A DNA stretch of 64,000 bases, taken from contig JAFWEJ010000008.1 of assembly GCA_017512985.1 (NCBI GenBank), positions 62,001 to 126,000 of the forward strand. Reading direction: 5' to 3'. Source of the DNA: Clostridia bacterium (GTDB taxonomy: Bacteria > Bacillota > Clostridia > Christensenellales > Aristaeellaceae). The first letter of the stretch is position 1. Every line of letters starts with the position of its first letter. A program made the position numbers and the translations under genes. Below, piece after piece: positions 20,301-28,940 of this stretch. Under the pieces are notes generated by a model. That model worked only from the letters and a program-made list of their open reading frames with translations, searched no databases and had not been told where the DNA came from.

Positions 20301-20335
20301 AAACAGCGTCTGTACCGCGCCTGCAGGTCCAAACG

Positions 20336-20364
20336 TTGACAATCCATGGCGAACAAGGTATAAT
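20336..20364 (+). promoter_or_regulatory. Consensus sigma-A promoter of greA-lysS
   Basis: TTGACA (20336-20341), a 17-base spacer and TATAAT (20359-20364) match the consensus exactly. Confidence 0.9.
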
Positions 20365-20387
20365 GCCATTCATCTTCAGAAGATCCT

Positions 20388-20424
20388 GAAACACCTTGTA
20401 CCGGGAGCGGAAGCAGGGTGTTTC
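20388..20424 (+). promoter_or_regulatory. Leader hairpin upstream of greA
   Basis: GAAACACC (20388-20395) pairs perfectly with GGTGTTTC (20417-20424) across a 21-base loop, just downstream of the promoter and ten bases before the greA Shine-Dalgarno. There is no T tract, so it is not a classic terminator. It may stabilise or regulate the leader. Confidence 0.4.
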
Positions 20425-20450
20425 TTATGTATGAAAGGAGTCCCCGGAAA

Positions 20451-20927
20451 ATGGCAGAAGGAACAATCCTGACCGAGAGCGGTCTGAAGAAACTGGAAGA
20501 AGAACTGGATTATCTGGTGTCTGTACGCCGCAATGAGATCAGCGAGCAGATCGCTGTGGCCCGCGGCTTCGGCGACCTGAGTGAAAACGCCGAGTATGAC
20601 GAGGCAAAGAAGGAACAGGCCAAGGTGGAAGAACAGATCACCCGCCTGCAGCAGACAATCCGCACCGCCACCGTTGTCGCGGACGACGACATCACCACGG
20701 AAAAGGTATCCATTGGCACCATCGTCAAGGTGAAAGACCTGGACGACGGAGAGACCTATGAATACGCGATCGTTGGCGCAAACGAAGCGGATCCCATGGA
20801 GAACAAGATCTCCAACGAGAGCCCCGTCGGCGCCGGCCTGATCGGCATGAAGAAGAACCAGACCGCGACCATCGCGATCCCCGCGGGCACGATTCGCTAC
20901 AAGATCCTGTCCATCAAGAAGAACTGA
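20451..20927 (+). CDS. greA: Transcription elongation factor GreA
   Basis: This 158-residue protein rescues backtracked RNA polymerase. The coiled-coil tip has GDLSENAEYDEAKKEQ, with the acidic residues that coordinate metal, followed by the C-terminal FKBP-like domain (VGAGLIGMKKNQTATI). ATG 20451 is chosen because AAAGGAG lies ten bases upstream and the length matches the family exactly; the frame is open farther upstream. It shares a transcript with lysS. Confidence 0.96.
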   Translation: MAEGTILTESGLKKLEEELDYLVSVRRNEISEQIAVARGFGDLSENAEYDEAKKEQAKVEEQITRLQQTIRTATVVADDDITTEKVSIGTIVKVKDLDDGETYEYAIVGANEADPMENKISNESPVGAGLIGMKKNQTATIAIPAGTIRYKILSIKKN

Positions 20928-20960
20928 TATCCCAACGATACAGAGAAGGAAGATACCGCT

Positions 20961-22451
20961 ATGGCAGACATGGAAGTCCAGAACCTGAACGAGCTGCTTC
21001 AGATCCGCAGGGACAAGCTTAAGGAACTGCAGGAAGCAGGCAGGGACCCCTTTGTCATCACCAAGTATGACGTGACGCATCACAGCAGTGATGTGAAGGA
21101 CAACTACGACGAGATGGAAGGCAAGGAAGTTTCCATCGCCGGCCGCCTGATGTCCAAACGCGTTATGGGAAAGGCTTCCTTCTGCAATGTGCAGGACCTG
21201 AAGGGCAGCATCCAGTGCTACGTTGCCCGCGACGCGATCGGCGAGGAGCCCTATAAGGACTTCAAAAAGATGGATATCGGCGATATCATCGGCCTGAAGG
21301 GTACCGTTTTCAAGACGAAGACGGGCGAGATCTCCATCCATGCCTCCGAGTTGATCCTGCTGAGCAAGAGCCTGCAGATCCTGCCGGAGAAGTACCACGG
21401 CCTGACCAATACCGACCTGCGGTACCGCCAGCGCTATGTTGACCTGATCATGAACCCGGAAGTGAAGGATACTTTCATCAAGCGCTCAAAGATCATCAGC
21501 ACCATCCGCCGCTACCTGGACGCTCAGGGTTTCATGGAAGTGGAAACACCCATGCTGGTTTCCAATGCCGGCGGCGCTGCCGCTCGTCCTTTTGAGACAC
21601 ATTTCAACGCCCTGGACGAGGATTTCAAGCTTCGCATTTCCCTGGAACTGTACCTGAAGCGCCTGATTGTGGGCGGCCTGGAGCGGGTGTATGAGATCGG
21701 CCGCGTCTTCCGGAACGAAGGTCTGGATACCCGGCACAACCCGGAGTTCACCCTGATGGAACTCTATCAGGCCTATACCGATTACCACGGCATGATGGAC
21801 CTGACTGAGAATATGTACCGCTATGTGGCGCAGGAAGTGCTCGGAACGACGAAGATTGTCTATAACGGCATCGAGATGGACCTGGGCAAGCCCTTCGCGC
21901 GGATTACCATGGTGGACGCCGTGAAGCAGTATGCCGGCGTGGACTTCAACGAGATCCACACGCTGGAGGAAGCCCGGGCTGCCGCGAAGGAGCATCATGT
22001 CGAATACGAAGAACGGCATGGCAAGGGCGATATCCTGAACCTGTTCTTCGAGGAGTTCTGCGAGGAGCACATGGTCCAGCCGACCTTTGTCATGGATCAT
22101 CCGATTGAGATTTCCCCGCTGACCAAGATGAAGCCCGGACATCCGGACTATGTGGAACGGTTCGAGTTCTTTATGAACGGCTGGGAAATGGCCAATGCCT
22201 ATTCCGAACTGAACGACCCGATTGACCAGCGCCGCCGTTTCGCTATGCAGGAGGAACAGTTTGCCGCCGGCGACGAGGAAGCGAACCACACGGATGAAGA
22301 CTTCCTGAACGCCCTGGAGATCGGCATGCCGCCCACCGGCGGTATCGGCTTCGGCATTGACCGCATGTGCATGCTGCTGACAGATTCCGCCGCCATCCGA
22401 GACGTACTGCTGTTCCCGACGATGAAGCCGGTTGAGACCGGAAACCCTTGA
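20961..22451 (+). CDS. lysS: Lysyl-tRNA synthetase, class II (3' end re-supplied by an integrated element)
   Basis: The 496-residue enzyme has an N-terminal OB fold for anticodon binding (about 58-150), motif 1 region ([22 protein letters not shown]), motif 2 ([11 protein letters not shown]) and motif 3 ([14 protein letters not shown]). It ends [15 protein letters not shown] second in-frame copy of the end, LIPTMKPMASGDVEK followed by a stop, lies 16 kb downstream (38357-38404), so the last eight or so codons here probably came with the integrated element. The enzyme should be fully active because only the extreme C-terminus changes. Confidence 0.96.
   Translation: MADMEVQNLNELLQIRRDKLKELQEAGRDPFVITKYDVTHHSSDVKDNYDEMEGKEVSIAGRLMSKRVMGKASFCNVQDLKGSIQCYVARDAIGEEPYKDFKKMDIGDIIGLKGTVFKTKTGEISIHASELILLSKSLQILPEKYHGLTNTDLRYRQRYVDLIMNPEVKDTFIKRSKIISTIRRYLDAQGFMEVETPMLVSNAGGAAARPFETHFNALDEDFKLRISLELYLKRLIVGGLERVYEIGRVFRNEGLDTRHNPEFTLMELYQAYTDYHGMMDLTENMYRYVAQEVLGTTKIVYNGIEMDLGKPFARITMVDAVKQYAGVDFNEIHTLEEARAAAKEHHVEYEERHGKGDILNLFFEEFCEEHMVQPTFVMDHPIEISPLTKMKPGHPDYVERFEFFMNGWEMANAYSELNDPIDQRRRFAMQEEQFAAGDEEANHTDEDFLNALEIGMPPTGGIGFGIDRMCMLLTDSAAIRDVLLFPTMKPVETGNP
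22414..22430 (+). other. attL core in lysS
   Basis: TCCCGACGATGAA is identical to 38361-38373; the next four bases differ only at the first (GCCG against ACCG). It lies in the same codon frame at both ends. Confidence 0.8.
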
Positions 22452-22494
22452 AAAATAAGGATTTCAATGCTCTCAGAAAGGCCAAAAAAAGCAG

Positions 22495-22517
22495 TTTGAT
22501 GCAAATTTGATGCAAAT
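22495..22517 (+). repeat. Left arm-type integrase sites
   Basis: Two overlapping TTTGATGCAAAT motifs repeat with an 11-base period, close to one helical turn. They match the motifs around the right end of the element. Confidence 0.65.
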
Positions 22518-22547
22518 GGACAGATGCAGCTTTAACGGACAAGGATT

Positions 22548-22582
22548 GACCAACTTCAGAATCTGAAGTTGGTCATTTTTTT
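22548..22582 (+). terminator. Terminator after lysS (element-borne)
   Basis: GACCAACTTC pairs with GAAGTTGGTC around AGAATCT and is followed by ATTTTTTT. It now ends the greA-lysS transcript. Confidence 0.88.
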
Positions 22583-22643
22583 GCGCTTCATTTTTGTCAT
22601 ATCTGGTATTATGGAGCTGATGGATATTCCTAAGAGATGATTG

Positions 22644-22910
22644 TTATTCTGTACGGAATCCTCGTTCATCCGGCTCTGGGTACAGGGGCGTGATGTCCAT
22701 GTTCTGAATCCAGACATATCGTCCTGACTCGATGGACTGGATGACTTTGTCGATTGCTTCCTCTGTTCCCTGTATCTCCATGGTGACGGTTCCGTCCCAG
22801 TCATTCCGGCACCATCCCGTACAGCCATACAGGTTTGCTGCCTGCCGGGCTCGCCAGCGGAAGCCGACTCCCTGAACCTGACCGCTGAAGACAATATGCT
22901 TACGGATCAT
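22644..22910 (-). CDS. Acylphosphatase
   Basis: This 88-residue protein has the full acylphosphatase fold signature: GQVQGVGFRWRARQAA contains the phosphate loop with the catalytic Arg, and GCTGWCRNDWDGTVTMEIQG contains the catalytic Asn. The family hydrolyses carboxyl-phosphate bonds such as acetyl-phosphate or carbamoyl-phosphate. It is the last gene of a minus-strand group at the left end of the element, overlapping the upstream ORF by four bases. Its cargo role is unknown. Confidence 0.9.
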   Translation of the reverse strand: MIRKHIVFSGQVQGVGFRWRARQAANLYGCTGWCRNDWDGTVTMEIQGTEEAIDKVIQSIESGRYVWIQNMDITPLYPEPDERGFRTE

Positions 22911-23077
22911 TCCGGTTTATCCATTCCCATCTTTTCCGTCAGGTCACCCAGGGATTTATCGTATTGTGCCTGGGAGATCGCTCCGCGCTCCAGAAACAGG
23001 TCCAGGGTGTGCTTCTGGTCCAGATAGAGTTTCTTCAGCTGCTCCTCATGGGTCAGCGGCTTCTCAGTATCGTTCAT
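22907..23077 (-). CDS. Small charged protein
   Basis: This 56-residue ORF starts MNDTEKPLTHEEQLKKLYLD and ends EKMGMDKPE. It overlaps the start of the acylphosphatase (ATGA) and the end of the upstream gene by four bases, a typical coupled arrangement. It contains GAISQAQYDKSLGDL, a short helical 'SHOCT-like' pattern (a hydrophobic helix, G-x-I-(S/T)-x-x-(Q/E)-(Y/F)-x-x). Function unknown. Confidence 0.6.
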   Translation of the reverse strand: MNDTEKPLTHEEQLKKLYLDQKHTLDLFLERGAISQAQYDKSLGDLTEKMGMDKPE

Positions 23078-23295
23078 AGTTTTCTTTCATCCTCGTGTTC
23101 AACGGTATAGATGACATATTTCCCGGCCTGATCCCTGTCCCATGCTTTGGCTGCTGCCTGATAATCCACACTGCCGTCAATCATGGGCGGAGTATGGGAC
23201 TTTTTGCTGCTGCGGACGGGGTTGTATGGTTTATGCTCTTCTCTTCTGAATTCATCCATCGCTGCCTGGTAGTCGATGGGATTGTTATCTTTCAT
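23074..23295 (-). CDS. Small hypothetical protein with DYQAA repeat
   Basis: This 73-residue hydrophilic protein contains DYQAA twice (residues 8-12 and 44-48), each in a D-x-x-R/W-D context, so it may derive from an internal duplication. It is the first gene of a three-gene overlapping group with the small charged protein and the acylphosphatase. No family is recognised. Confidence 0.5.
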   Translation of the reverse strand: MKDNNPIDYQAAMDEFRREEHKPYNPVRSSKKSHTPPMIDGSVDYQAAAKAWDRDQAGKYVIYTVEHEDERKL

Positions 23296-23342
23296 TTAGG
23301 TTCGCCTCCGGGTTGCTATTGTATAATCGGAAGGGCAAAAAC

Positions 23343-24668
23343 TCAATAGGAGAGTGTCAGATCCGCTTCGTTGAACCAGACTGTCACGCCGCCGAAGCCG
23401 TATTTCCATTCTTTATAGACAACGGCGCCGATCGGATTGTTGGTTTTGTCCGGGCTGGATCCGGATACTTTTGTTTTCATCGGCAGCAGTACCAGCGTGC
23501 CGTCCTCCAGCTTTGTCTTCTCGTTGCCTTTGGTCACGGGATAGTAGTTGCTTACCTGCCAGAAGGTTGCGATGCAGTATCCCTCTTCCCAGGCAGAGTT
23601 CAGGCTCTTCTCCCAGTAAGGCTCAGTGACGAAATTAACCACATCGATCCAGCAGTCCTCTCCGGTGTCCATCCGGATCACATGCAGGTAGCCTTTATAT
23701 TGCTTATAGGATTTCTTTTCCAGTTTCTGGCCGATTACGACTACTTGAGTCTTGTGGGCAATGGTGCCGGCTTCCTGCCAGAACTGTCTGTCCGGCTGAA
23801 AAACCGTTATCTGCCAGGGTGTCTGTGTGAAGGTGCCGTTCTTTTCAAACTGGAATTCGTCATAGACGGAGGCATAGCCCAGCACGCCGATATAGTCCGG
23901 CTCGCTGCTGCTGTAGCTGGATTGCCCGCGGCTGTCCTTCCAGGAAGCCTTTTCCACTTCGGGGGCATAAGCGGTGGCGGGAACTTCCTGTCCTTTGGAG
24001 TTTGCCAGAGTGTACCGGACGGTGATGCCGGCCTTCTGTGAAGTGGTCAGCGTGTCCGGGTCCGGCGTCTCGCCGGCTTCCGCCATAGCCGTATAGTATT
24101 TGTTTACTGCCTCCTGTGCGGCGGCTACGTCCGGTTCCGGCGTGGCTGTCGGGGCAGGGGTGTTCGTGGGGCCGGATTTAGCCGTGGTCTTGGCCGTTGT
24201 GGTCACTTTCGTTGTATTGGTTGTCCGGGTGGTGGTTGTATTCTTCTTCGTACCGCTCCTGTTACCAAACAGCAGCGCCAGTACGATAAAGACAAGGATG
24301 ATTGTACCGCAGCCGCAGCCTTTGCCTTTCTTTTTCGCCTGCCGGGCCTGTGTGGGCGTGTAGGAAGCCCGGGAAGGCGCCTCTTCATACACGTGCTTAT
24401 GGACGACTGTCTGCTCCACCTTCTGCACTATAGGCTTTCTGGACGGCGTATAGCCGCAGTTGGGGCAGGCGTTGGTGAAATATGCGCTGCCGCAGTCCGG
24501 GCAGATCTTTTTCTTCTGTCCGGCTTTTACGCCGCAGTTCGGGCAGAAGCTGCTGTCGAACAGTGTGCCGCAGTTCTCGCATACATGCAGGAAGACAGCG
24601 GACCCGCAGCTCGGGCAGTGCTGTACGGTGTTCTCGACTTGGGTGTTGCAGAATTTACAGGCCTTCAT
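23343..24668 (-). CDS. Zinc-ribbon membrane protein with extracytoplasmic domain
   Basis: The 441-residue protein starts with four successive zinc ribbons (CKFCNTQ..CPSC, CENCG..CPNCG, CPDCG..CPNCG) within about 75 residues. A basic stretch and one membrane helix (GTIILVFIVLALLFG, near 120-135) follow, then a Thr/Pro-rich linker rich in TT and TP, and a beta-rich domain of about 250 residues. The topology suggests cytosolic ribbons and an external domain, as in many Clostridial zinc-ribbon/TM proteins. GGAAAGGAG precedes the start. Role unknown; it may sense or decorate the envelope. Confidence 0.65.
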   Translation of the reverse strand: MKACKFCNTQVENTVQHCPSCGSAVFLHVCENCGTLFDSSFCPNCGVKAGQKKKICPDCGSAYFTNACPNCGYTPSRKPIVQKVEQTVVHKHVYEEAPSRASYTPTQARQAKKKGKGCGCGTIILVFIVLALLFGNRSGTKKNTTTTRTTNTTKVTTTAKTTAKSGPTNTPAPTATPEPDVAAAQEAVNKYYTAMAEAGETPDPDTLTTSQKAGITVRYTLANSKGQEVPATAYAPEVEKASWKDSRGQSSYSSSEPDYIGVLGYASVYDEFQFEKNGTFTQTPWQITVFQPDRQFWQEAGTIAHKTQVVVIGQKLEKKSYKQYKGYLHVIRMDTGEDCWIDVVNFVTEPYWEKSLNSAWEEGYCIATFWQVSNYYPVTKGNEKTKLEDGTLVLLPMKTKVSGSSPDKTNNPIGAVVYKEWKYGFGGVTVWFNEADLTLSY

Positions 24669-24784
24669 GGGTCTCGCTCCTTTCCGTAGAAATTACAAAG
24701 GTTTCCTCAGGATGAGTGTACCGGGAAAGCAGCAGTGAATACAGGACCGGGTTGGAAGAATAGGGCAGGGTATTTCGTTTTTCG

Positions 24785-25000
24785 TCAGTCGTGTGAACCT
24801 TTGCCTGATTCAAGTATGGTTTTTTCATATCCGACAAGGACGCTTTCGCCTGTGTCAACTATCCGTTCCAGAATGATGACCATGTCCTCCATGCAAAGAT
24901 GACCGGGGCGTCCAATATAATCTACAGCTTTGCCCCATCTTTGCTTATAGAGTTCACATAATTCGTCGAGGCGTTTCAGTACTTCCGGATCAAAGCTCAT
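24785..25000 (-). CDS. Small hypothetical protein
   Basis: This 71-residue protein begins MSFDPEVLKRLDELCELYKQ and contains GRPGHLCMEDMVIILERIVDTGES. It overlaps the end of the upstream gene by 11 bases and is probably expressed with it. No family is recognised. The pairing of a small acidic protein with a larger partner could be an immunity-type arrangement, but nothing in the sequence proves it. Confidence 0.45.
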   Translation of the reverse strand: MSFDPEVLKRLDELCELYKQRWGKAVDYIGRPGHLCMEDMVIILERIVDTGESVLVGYEKTILESGKGSHD

Positions 25001-25685
25001 TGCTGCCTGCCTTTTTTATTTCCTGCACTGTGATTCTGCTGCAGGTAAAGCGGTAATATCCGATATCAAAAAATAATAAATCTTTGTTGTGATAGCAGGG
25101 ATAGCAGCAGAATTCCGAGATCCATGAGGTGACAGGATCGCCTTCCGCCTGGAATTCAATAATGCCTTCAAAGAGAAGGGTCACCTGGATATCGTTGTAC
25201 TGCAGGGTCAGCCTGGCTGTTTCTCCGGTCTGCTCAAATCGGATGGGTTTGCTGTCATGGAATCCGAAATCATTCAGCTTTTCATATCCGGATATCCATT
25301 TCATCTGTTCTTCGCAGTCCCGGTCCCGGCTTTCAAACTGATAGGCCATTGTTTCGCTGTAGTATTGATTCATTTCCAGCTCTTTGTCTGTCGGTATCAG
25401 GCTGGCGGAAACTGCGGCGCTGTATGCTTCCGCGGCCGGTTTCACGAATTTGTGATACCGGTCGAAGTCTGAATAGGGAAACCGGCTTTCTGCGTTCATC
25501 ATGGACAGAATCCGGGCGTAAAGCAGCGGTTCTTTGGTCTCGCATTGCTCTGCCTGGTGATAGGCGTTCCACAGGTGATACCAGCCTTCTTCCTGCTTCC
25601 GTCTCCAGCCGTCCTTACCGTCTTCCCGGAGGCAGGCTCTGGCCTGATCATATTCGGTTTTGATGGCTTCCCATTCTTTGTTCAT
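24990..25685 (-). CDS. Hypothetical protein, possibly DUF4085-like
   Basis: The 231-residue cytosolic protein starts MNKEWEAIKTEYDQARACLR. The C-terminal half has LNDFGFHDSKPIRFE followed by beta strands (ARLTLQYNDIQVTLLFEGI), a 'FHDS' pattern seen in DUF4085 and several immunity-like families. I chose ATG 25685 because AAAGGA is spaced well before it; the frame is open 36 codons farther upstream without a ribosome site. It is coupled to the 71-residue gene. Confidence 0.5.
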   Translation of the reverse strand: MNKEWEAIKTEYDQARACLREDGKDGWRRKQEEGWYHLWNAYHQAEQCETKEPLLYARILSMMNAESRFPYSDFDRYHKFVKPAAEAYSAAVSASLIPTDKELEMNQYYSETMAYQFESRDRDCEEQMKWISGYEKLNDFGFHDSKPIRFEQTGETARLTLQYNDIQVTLLFEGIIEFQAEGDPVTSWISEFCCYPCYHNKDLLFFDIGYYRFTCSRITVQEIKKAGSNEL

Positions 25686-25743
25686 GGTTGTTTTTCCTTT
25701 GTCGGAGTTAAGGCCTCTGATTGTCTTTAGCGGCCGGTCCGGC

Positions 25744-27462
25744 TTATTTCTTCTCAAACAAAACATCAAATTCTTCATCTGAGAACAGCACAAACTGGTC
25801 TCCGCTGAACGTCAGTTCACCGGTTTTCCCGGGAAACAGCATCACTGGCTTCTGATCTTTCGCGGTTTTGAATTCTTCAGATCCTTCTATTGTCTGTCTG
25901 ACATTCTCATACAGGGTGATTTTGATTGCGTTGTCCGGATTCCGGTTTGTCACGGTGTACGTTCCGGCAGGCAGGAAGTATCCGGTGAAGGTGTTTTCAG
26001 AATCCTTCCCGGCGTTCAGGGTGAGCTCTTTCCCGTAAGGGCTTTCTTCTCCGGCCCTGATCGGGATGGAAGACGCGTCCGGCAGGGGTTCGTCTGCTCC
26101 GGTTCCTTCGTTGGCAGCGGCGCCTGCCACCGGCAGCGCGTTGGGGGAGTTCTCTTCATCCCACTCGCAGATAAATCCGTTGATATAGTAATAAGTATTG
26201 CTCTCGTCATCCCAGGTGCCTCGGCTCATGGTCCAGTTGTTCTGGTCGGCGTATTCGCTGGCTGCAATCCGTGCGCAACTTTCCGGCTGATTCCTGTCCG
26301 GATTGCCGTCCATCCATTTGGTATAGGAAATGGCCTCCTTCGTCACCCAGGTGGAGAATGCCTTGCTCTTGCCTGTTGTCAGGCCGATCCAGTAGGACTG
26401 CTGCTTCTCTGCCTTTGCCAGGTATCTTTCCAGGAATTTCTGCTCATTCTCTCCGGTGATCGTGGCCAGATGCCCGCCGAGTTTCTCGCAGAAGGCTTCC
26501 GCTTCATCCCAGGATCGTCCGCTGTAGAATATCTGATAAGTATGTCCGCCGTAGCTTTCCGCTTCCAGCCGGCCGATGGTTTCTTCGTTTTCAACCGTCA
26601 CGGCTGTCTGGGCAATAAAGACGGTATAGGTGCTCTTTCCGGTCACTTTTTTGCCGTTGTGCTTCGTGACGATCTCAATCGTCTCAGATCCGGGCTTAAG
26701 CGGCCGGAGCCAGCCTTCTTTGGATCCTTCGCAGACCAGTCCGTTCTTGAAGGTGACCGTAGTGTCCTCGGTTTCGGAATGTGACCATCTGCCGATCTGT
26801 ATATAGGAGCCGTAGGAACTGGCCCGGGTCTGGAAATTCACCTGTACTTCCCCCGGGACGAGGATCAGCACATCGTGCTCCTTCACCTGCAGGGATATGG
26901 TGATTTTCTGCCTGGAGTCGTCCGTTGCCGCGCCGATGATATTGCATTTACCGACTGCAACAGCGCTGATTTCGCCGTTCTCGTCCACATTGGCGATCTT
27001 GTCGTTGGAGGAAGTCCAGGCCAGCTTCTTCATCGTCGCGTCTTCCGGCGTGATGGTAATCTCCGGCTTCCATGTAGTTCCCGGGGCTATGACCAGTTTG
27101 GTATCGGTTGAAGTGATTTTCTTTATCGGCTGCACCACCGTGATTTCCAGGCTGGCGGCAGCTCCGCTGTCATCGGTTGCCTTGGCAGTGATTGTCGCTG
27201 TTCCGGGAGCGATGCCCTTCACTTTGCCGTTCTGGACGGTTGCGATTGCTTCGTCCGACGATGACCATTCAAGCTTCTTTGCCGTGGCATTCTTCGGCGC
27301 GATGGCCGCTTTTACGTTCAGCGTCTTTCCGACAGAGACCACGGCGCTGCTCTGGTCCAGCGTGATGCTTTCCACCGGAACAGGATCAGCAGCTGCGGCG
27401 GGGAAGACGCAGCAAACGGAGAGAATCAGCGTAAGGAGTATAAGGAAACAGGTTTTTTTCAT
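25744..27462 (-). CDS. Secreted protein with Big_2 Ig-like domains and a C-type lectin domain
   Basis: The 572-residue protein has a signal peptide (MKKTCFLILLTLILSVCCVFPAAAA), two bacterial Ig-like group 2 domains at about 27-108 and 110-190 (LEWSSSDEAIATVQNGKVKGIAPGTATI and LAWTSSNDKIANVDENGEISAVAVG type), a third beta domain, and a C-type lectin domain at about 310-440 with SYWIGL, CARIAA and the final FICEWDE. A C-terminal beta region follows. AAGGAGG precedes ATG 27462. C-type lectin folds in bacteria often bind proteins and may be hypervariable, but no diversity-generating reverse transcriptase is seen here. Adhesion cargo of the element is an inference. Confidence 0.78.
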   Translation of the reverse strand: MKKTCFLILLTLILSVCCVFPAAAADPVPVESITLDQSSAVVSVGKTLNVKAAIAPKNATAKKLEWSSSDEAIATVQNGKVKGIAPGTATITAKATDDSGAAASLEITVVQPIKKITSTDTKLVIAPGTTWKPEITITPEDATMKKLAWTSSNDKIANVDENGEISAVAVGKCNIIGAATDDSRQKITISLQVKEHDVLILVPGEVQVNFQTRASSYGSYIQIGRWSHSETEDTTVTFKNGLVCEGSKEGWLRPLKPGSETIEIVTKHNGKKVTGKSTYTVFIAQTAVTVENEETIGRLEAESYGGHTYQIFYSGRSWDEAEAFCEKLGGHLATITGENEQKFLERYLAKAEKQQSYWIGLTTGKSKAFSTWVTKEAISYTKWMDGNPDRNQPESCARIAASEYADQNNWTMSRGTWDDESNTYYYINGFICEWDEENSPNALPVAGAAANEGTGADEPLPDASSIPIRAGEESPYGKELTLNAGKDSENTFTGYFLPAGTYTVTNRNPDNAIKITLYENVRQTIEGSEEFKTAKDQKPVMLFPGKTGELTFSGDQFVLFSDEEFDVLFEKK

Positions 27463-27551
27463 ATGGAAGGCCTCCTTCAGCAGGTTGGTAAGTATACAGT
27501 TCCTTTTCCCATATTCCATCCTACAGGGAAAGATGTAGGTTTTTTCTTACA

Positions 27552-28532
27552 TCAGTTTCCCAGCGCGTCATCGATCGCTGTCTGCAGCCGCATGGCGTAC
27601 TGCTCGCATACCTGCTCCGGCGCGATGACCGTCATCTCCCCGGCAAACTGGAACAGCCAGCCGTAGAAGGTGGGGGACAGGTGGACGGTCACAATCACAT
27701 CCAGGCTGTTTTCATCCCGCCGGGGAATCTCCAGGTTTGTCCCGAACTGATCCACGATCATGTTCATGAGGCTTGGCCGACAGCGGAGAGTGACCTTTTC
27801 TTCCGGTCCGTCGAACATGCTGAAGATCTTGTCGCTGTGGTCTTCCAGGCGCAGGTCATCCGGAATGGGATGCCTTTTCTTTCGGCTCAGCTTCGGAAGC
27901 TCCATCCGGTCAATGCGGAAATTGGCGACGCCGCCATGTTTTTCGCTCCAGCCCACAAGATAATATCTGTCTTTCTTCCAGATGGTCGCGTAGGGCGAGA
28001 CTTCGTAGGTGAATCCGTTGTGCTTCGGGACGCGGCGGAGCTGTGTGTCGTATGCGTCGTGCCGGAATGTGATGCGCCGGTCTGAGTCTATGGCTTCCTG
28101 TATGGTCTGAACCGTATACAGGAGCTGCTCATTGGGCGCCTTTACATGCTGCGCTGTCAGAATGCTGGGGCGCAGCTTTTTTCTTTCGGAAGGTCCTGCC
28201 ATCTGCCTCAGCTTTTCGATCAGCATGCCGGTTTTTTCACTGCTCAGGAACTGGCCGGCGCTGACTGCGTCAGTCAGGATCTGCAGCTCCGGCAGGGACC
28301 AGTCACGGCCCAGGAACTTGTAATAGGTGCCGACGCCGTTGACCTCATTCACGTCGATATCGTATCCGTACTTCCGCAGGGCGGCGATATCGTCCCGGAG
28401 CGTGGGCATGGAGACGCTCTCACCGATTTCACGGAACATCTGCCTCAGCTCGGTGTTGCTGGTGGGCGTTTCCTCGTCCGTATTGTCCTTCAGGTACTGA
28501 AGAAGAATAAGAAGCCTGTCTTTGGTATCCAT
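27552..28532 (-). CDS. WYL-domain transcriptional regulator
   Basis: The 326-residue protein has an N-terminal winged helix-turn-helix (about 1-60, MDTKDRLLILLQYL...MPTLRDDIAALRKYGYDI), a WYL domain near 130-210 (VSPYATIWKKDRYYLVGWSE, HGGVANFRIDRM) and a WCX-type C-terminal domain. WYL proteins sense nucleic acid or other ligands and control DNA-damage or defence genes. ATG 28532 has CAGGAG upstream; the frame is open to 28826 but that part is an intergenic region. The promoter lies at 28567-28595. Confidence 0.85.
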   Translation of the reverse strand: MDTKDRLLILLQYLKDNTDEETPTSNTELRQMFREIGESVSMPTLRDDIAALRKYGYDIDVNEVNGVGTYYKFLGRDWSLPELQILTDAVSAGQFLSSEKTGMLIEKLRQMAGPSERKKLRPSILTAQHVKAPNEQLLYTVQTIQEAIDSDRRITFRHDAYDTQLRRVPKHNGFTYEVSPYATIWKKDRYYLVGWSEKHGGVANFRIDRMELPKLSRKKRHPIPDDLRLEDHSDKIFSMFDGPEEKVTLRCRPSLMNMIVDQFGTNLEIPRRDENSLDVIVTVHLSPTFYGWLFQFAGEMTVIAPEQVCEQYAMRLQTAIDDALGN

Positions 28533-28566
28533 ATGCGGTTTGCTCCTGTATGCTTTGATCGCTGTT

Positions 28567-28595
28567 ATCTTAACATACCGGGTAATGTCTGTCCA
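28567..28595 (-). promoter_or_regulatory. Candidate promoter of the WYL regulator
   Basis: On the minus strand TGGACA (28595-28590) is followed by 17 bases and TAAGAT (28572-28567). Confidence 0.45.
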
Positions 28596-28678
28596 CTTTG
28601 TGCCCGTAAATATACTTGCGAGGTCGGAATGTTCCCCTTGCAATCCCGTCCGGGGCAAAATAGAATGATCATGCAGAA

Positions 28679-28697
28679 AGCACAAAAATATTGTGCT
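28679..28697. promoter_or_regulatory. Palindromic operator-like site
   Basis: AGCACAA, five bases, TTGTGCT: a perfect 7-bp inverted repeat in the WYL/zinc-ribbon divergent intergenic region. The same motif is in the promoter of the Y-family polymerase operon (49282-49300). Confidence 0.5.
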
Positions 28698-28882
28698 AAT
28701 GAAGCAGAGCTGCCAATCAGAAAAAAGCCAATTTCTGGCTGGCAACTCCCGGAGCCTGTGCCGGACAAGGCCCGGGCCCGCTTTTCCACAACCCCTGTGC
28801 AAAGCCTTTTCCATTCGTCGGAGCAAGGAATTTCAAGGCTTCCGGGGCGCAAAAATTCACCTGTGGATTACCGGATTTCCCA

Positions 28883-28911
28883 TTCAAAACGACCGGATGG
28901 GGTGGTATAGT
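28883..28911 (+). promoter_or_regulatory. Candidate promoter of the zinc-ribbon gene cluster
   Basis: TTCAAA, 17 bases, TATAGT, 30 bases before ATG 28941. Confidence 0.4.
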
Positions 28912-28940
28912 AGCCTTCCCTCATCCCAGGGAGAAAGCGT

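Larger units (their letters stand above)
28533..28940. other. Divergent intergenic region inside the element
   Basis: This stretch holds the WYL promoter, the AGCACAA palindrome, and the promoter of the zinc-ribbon genes at 28883-28911. The middle (28740-28860) shows no gene or clear structure. Confidence 0.5.
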
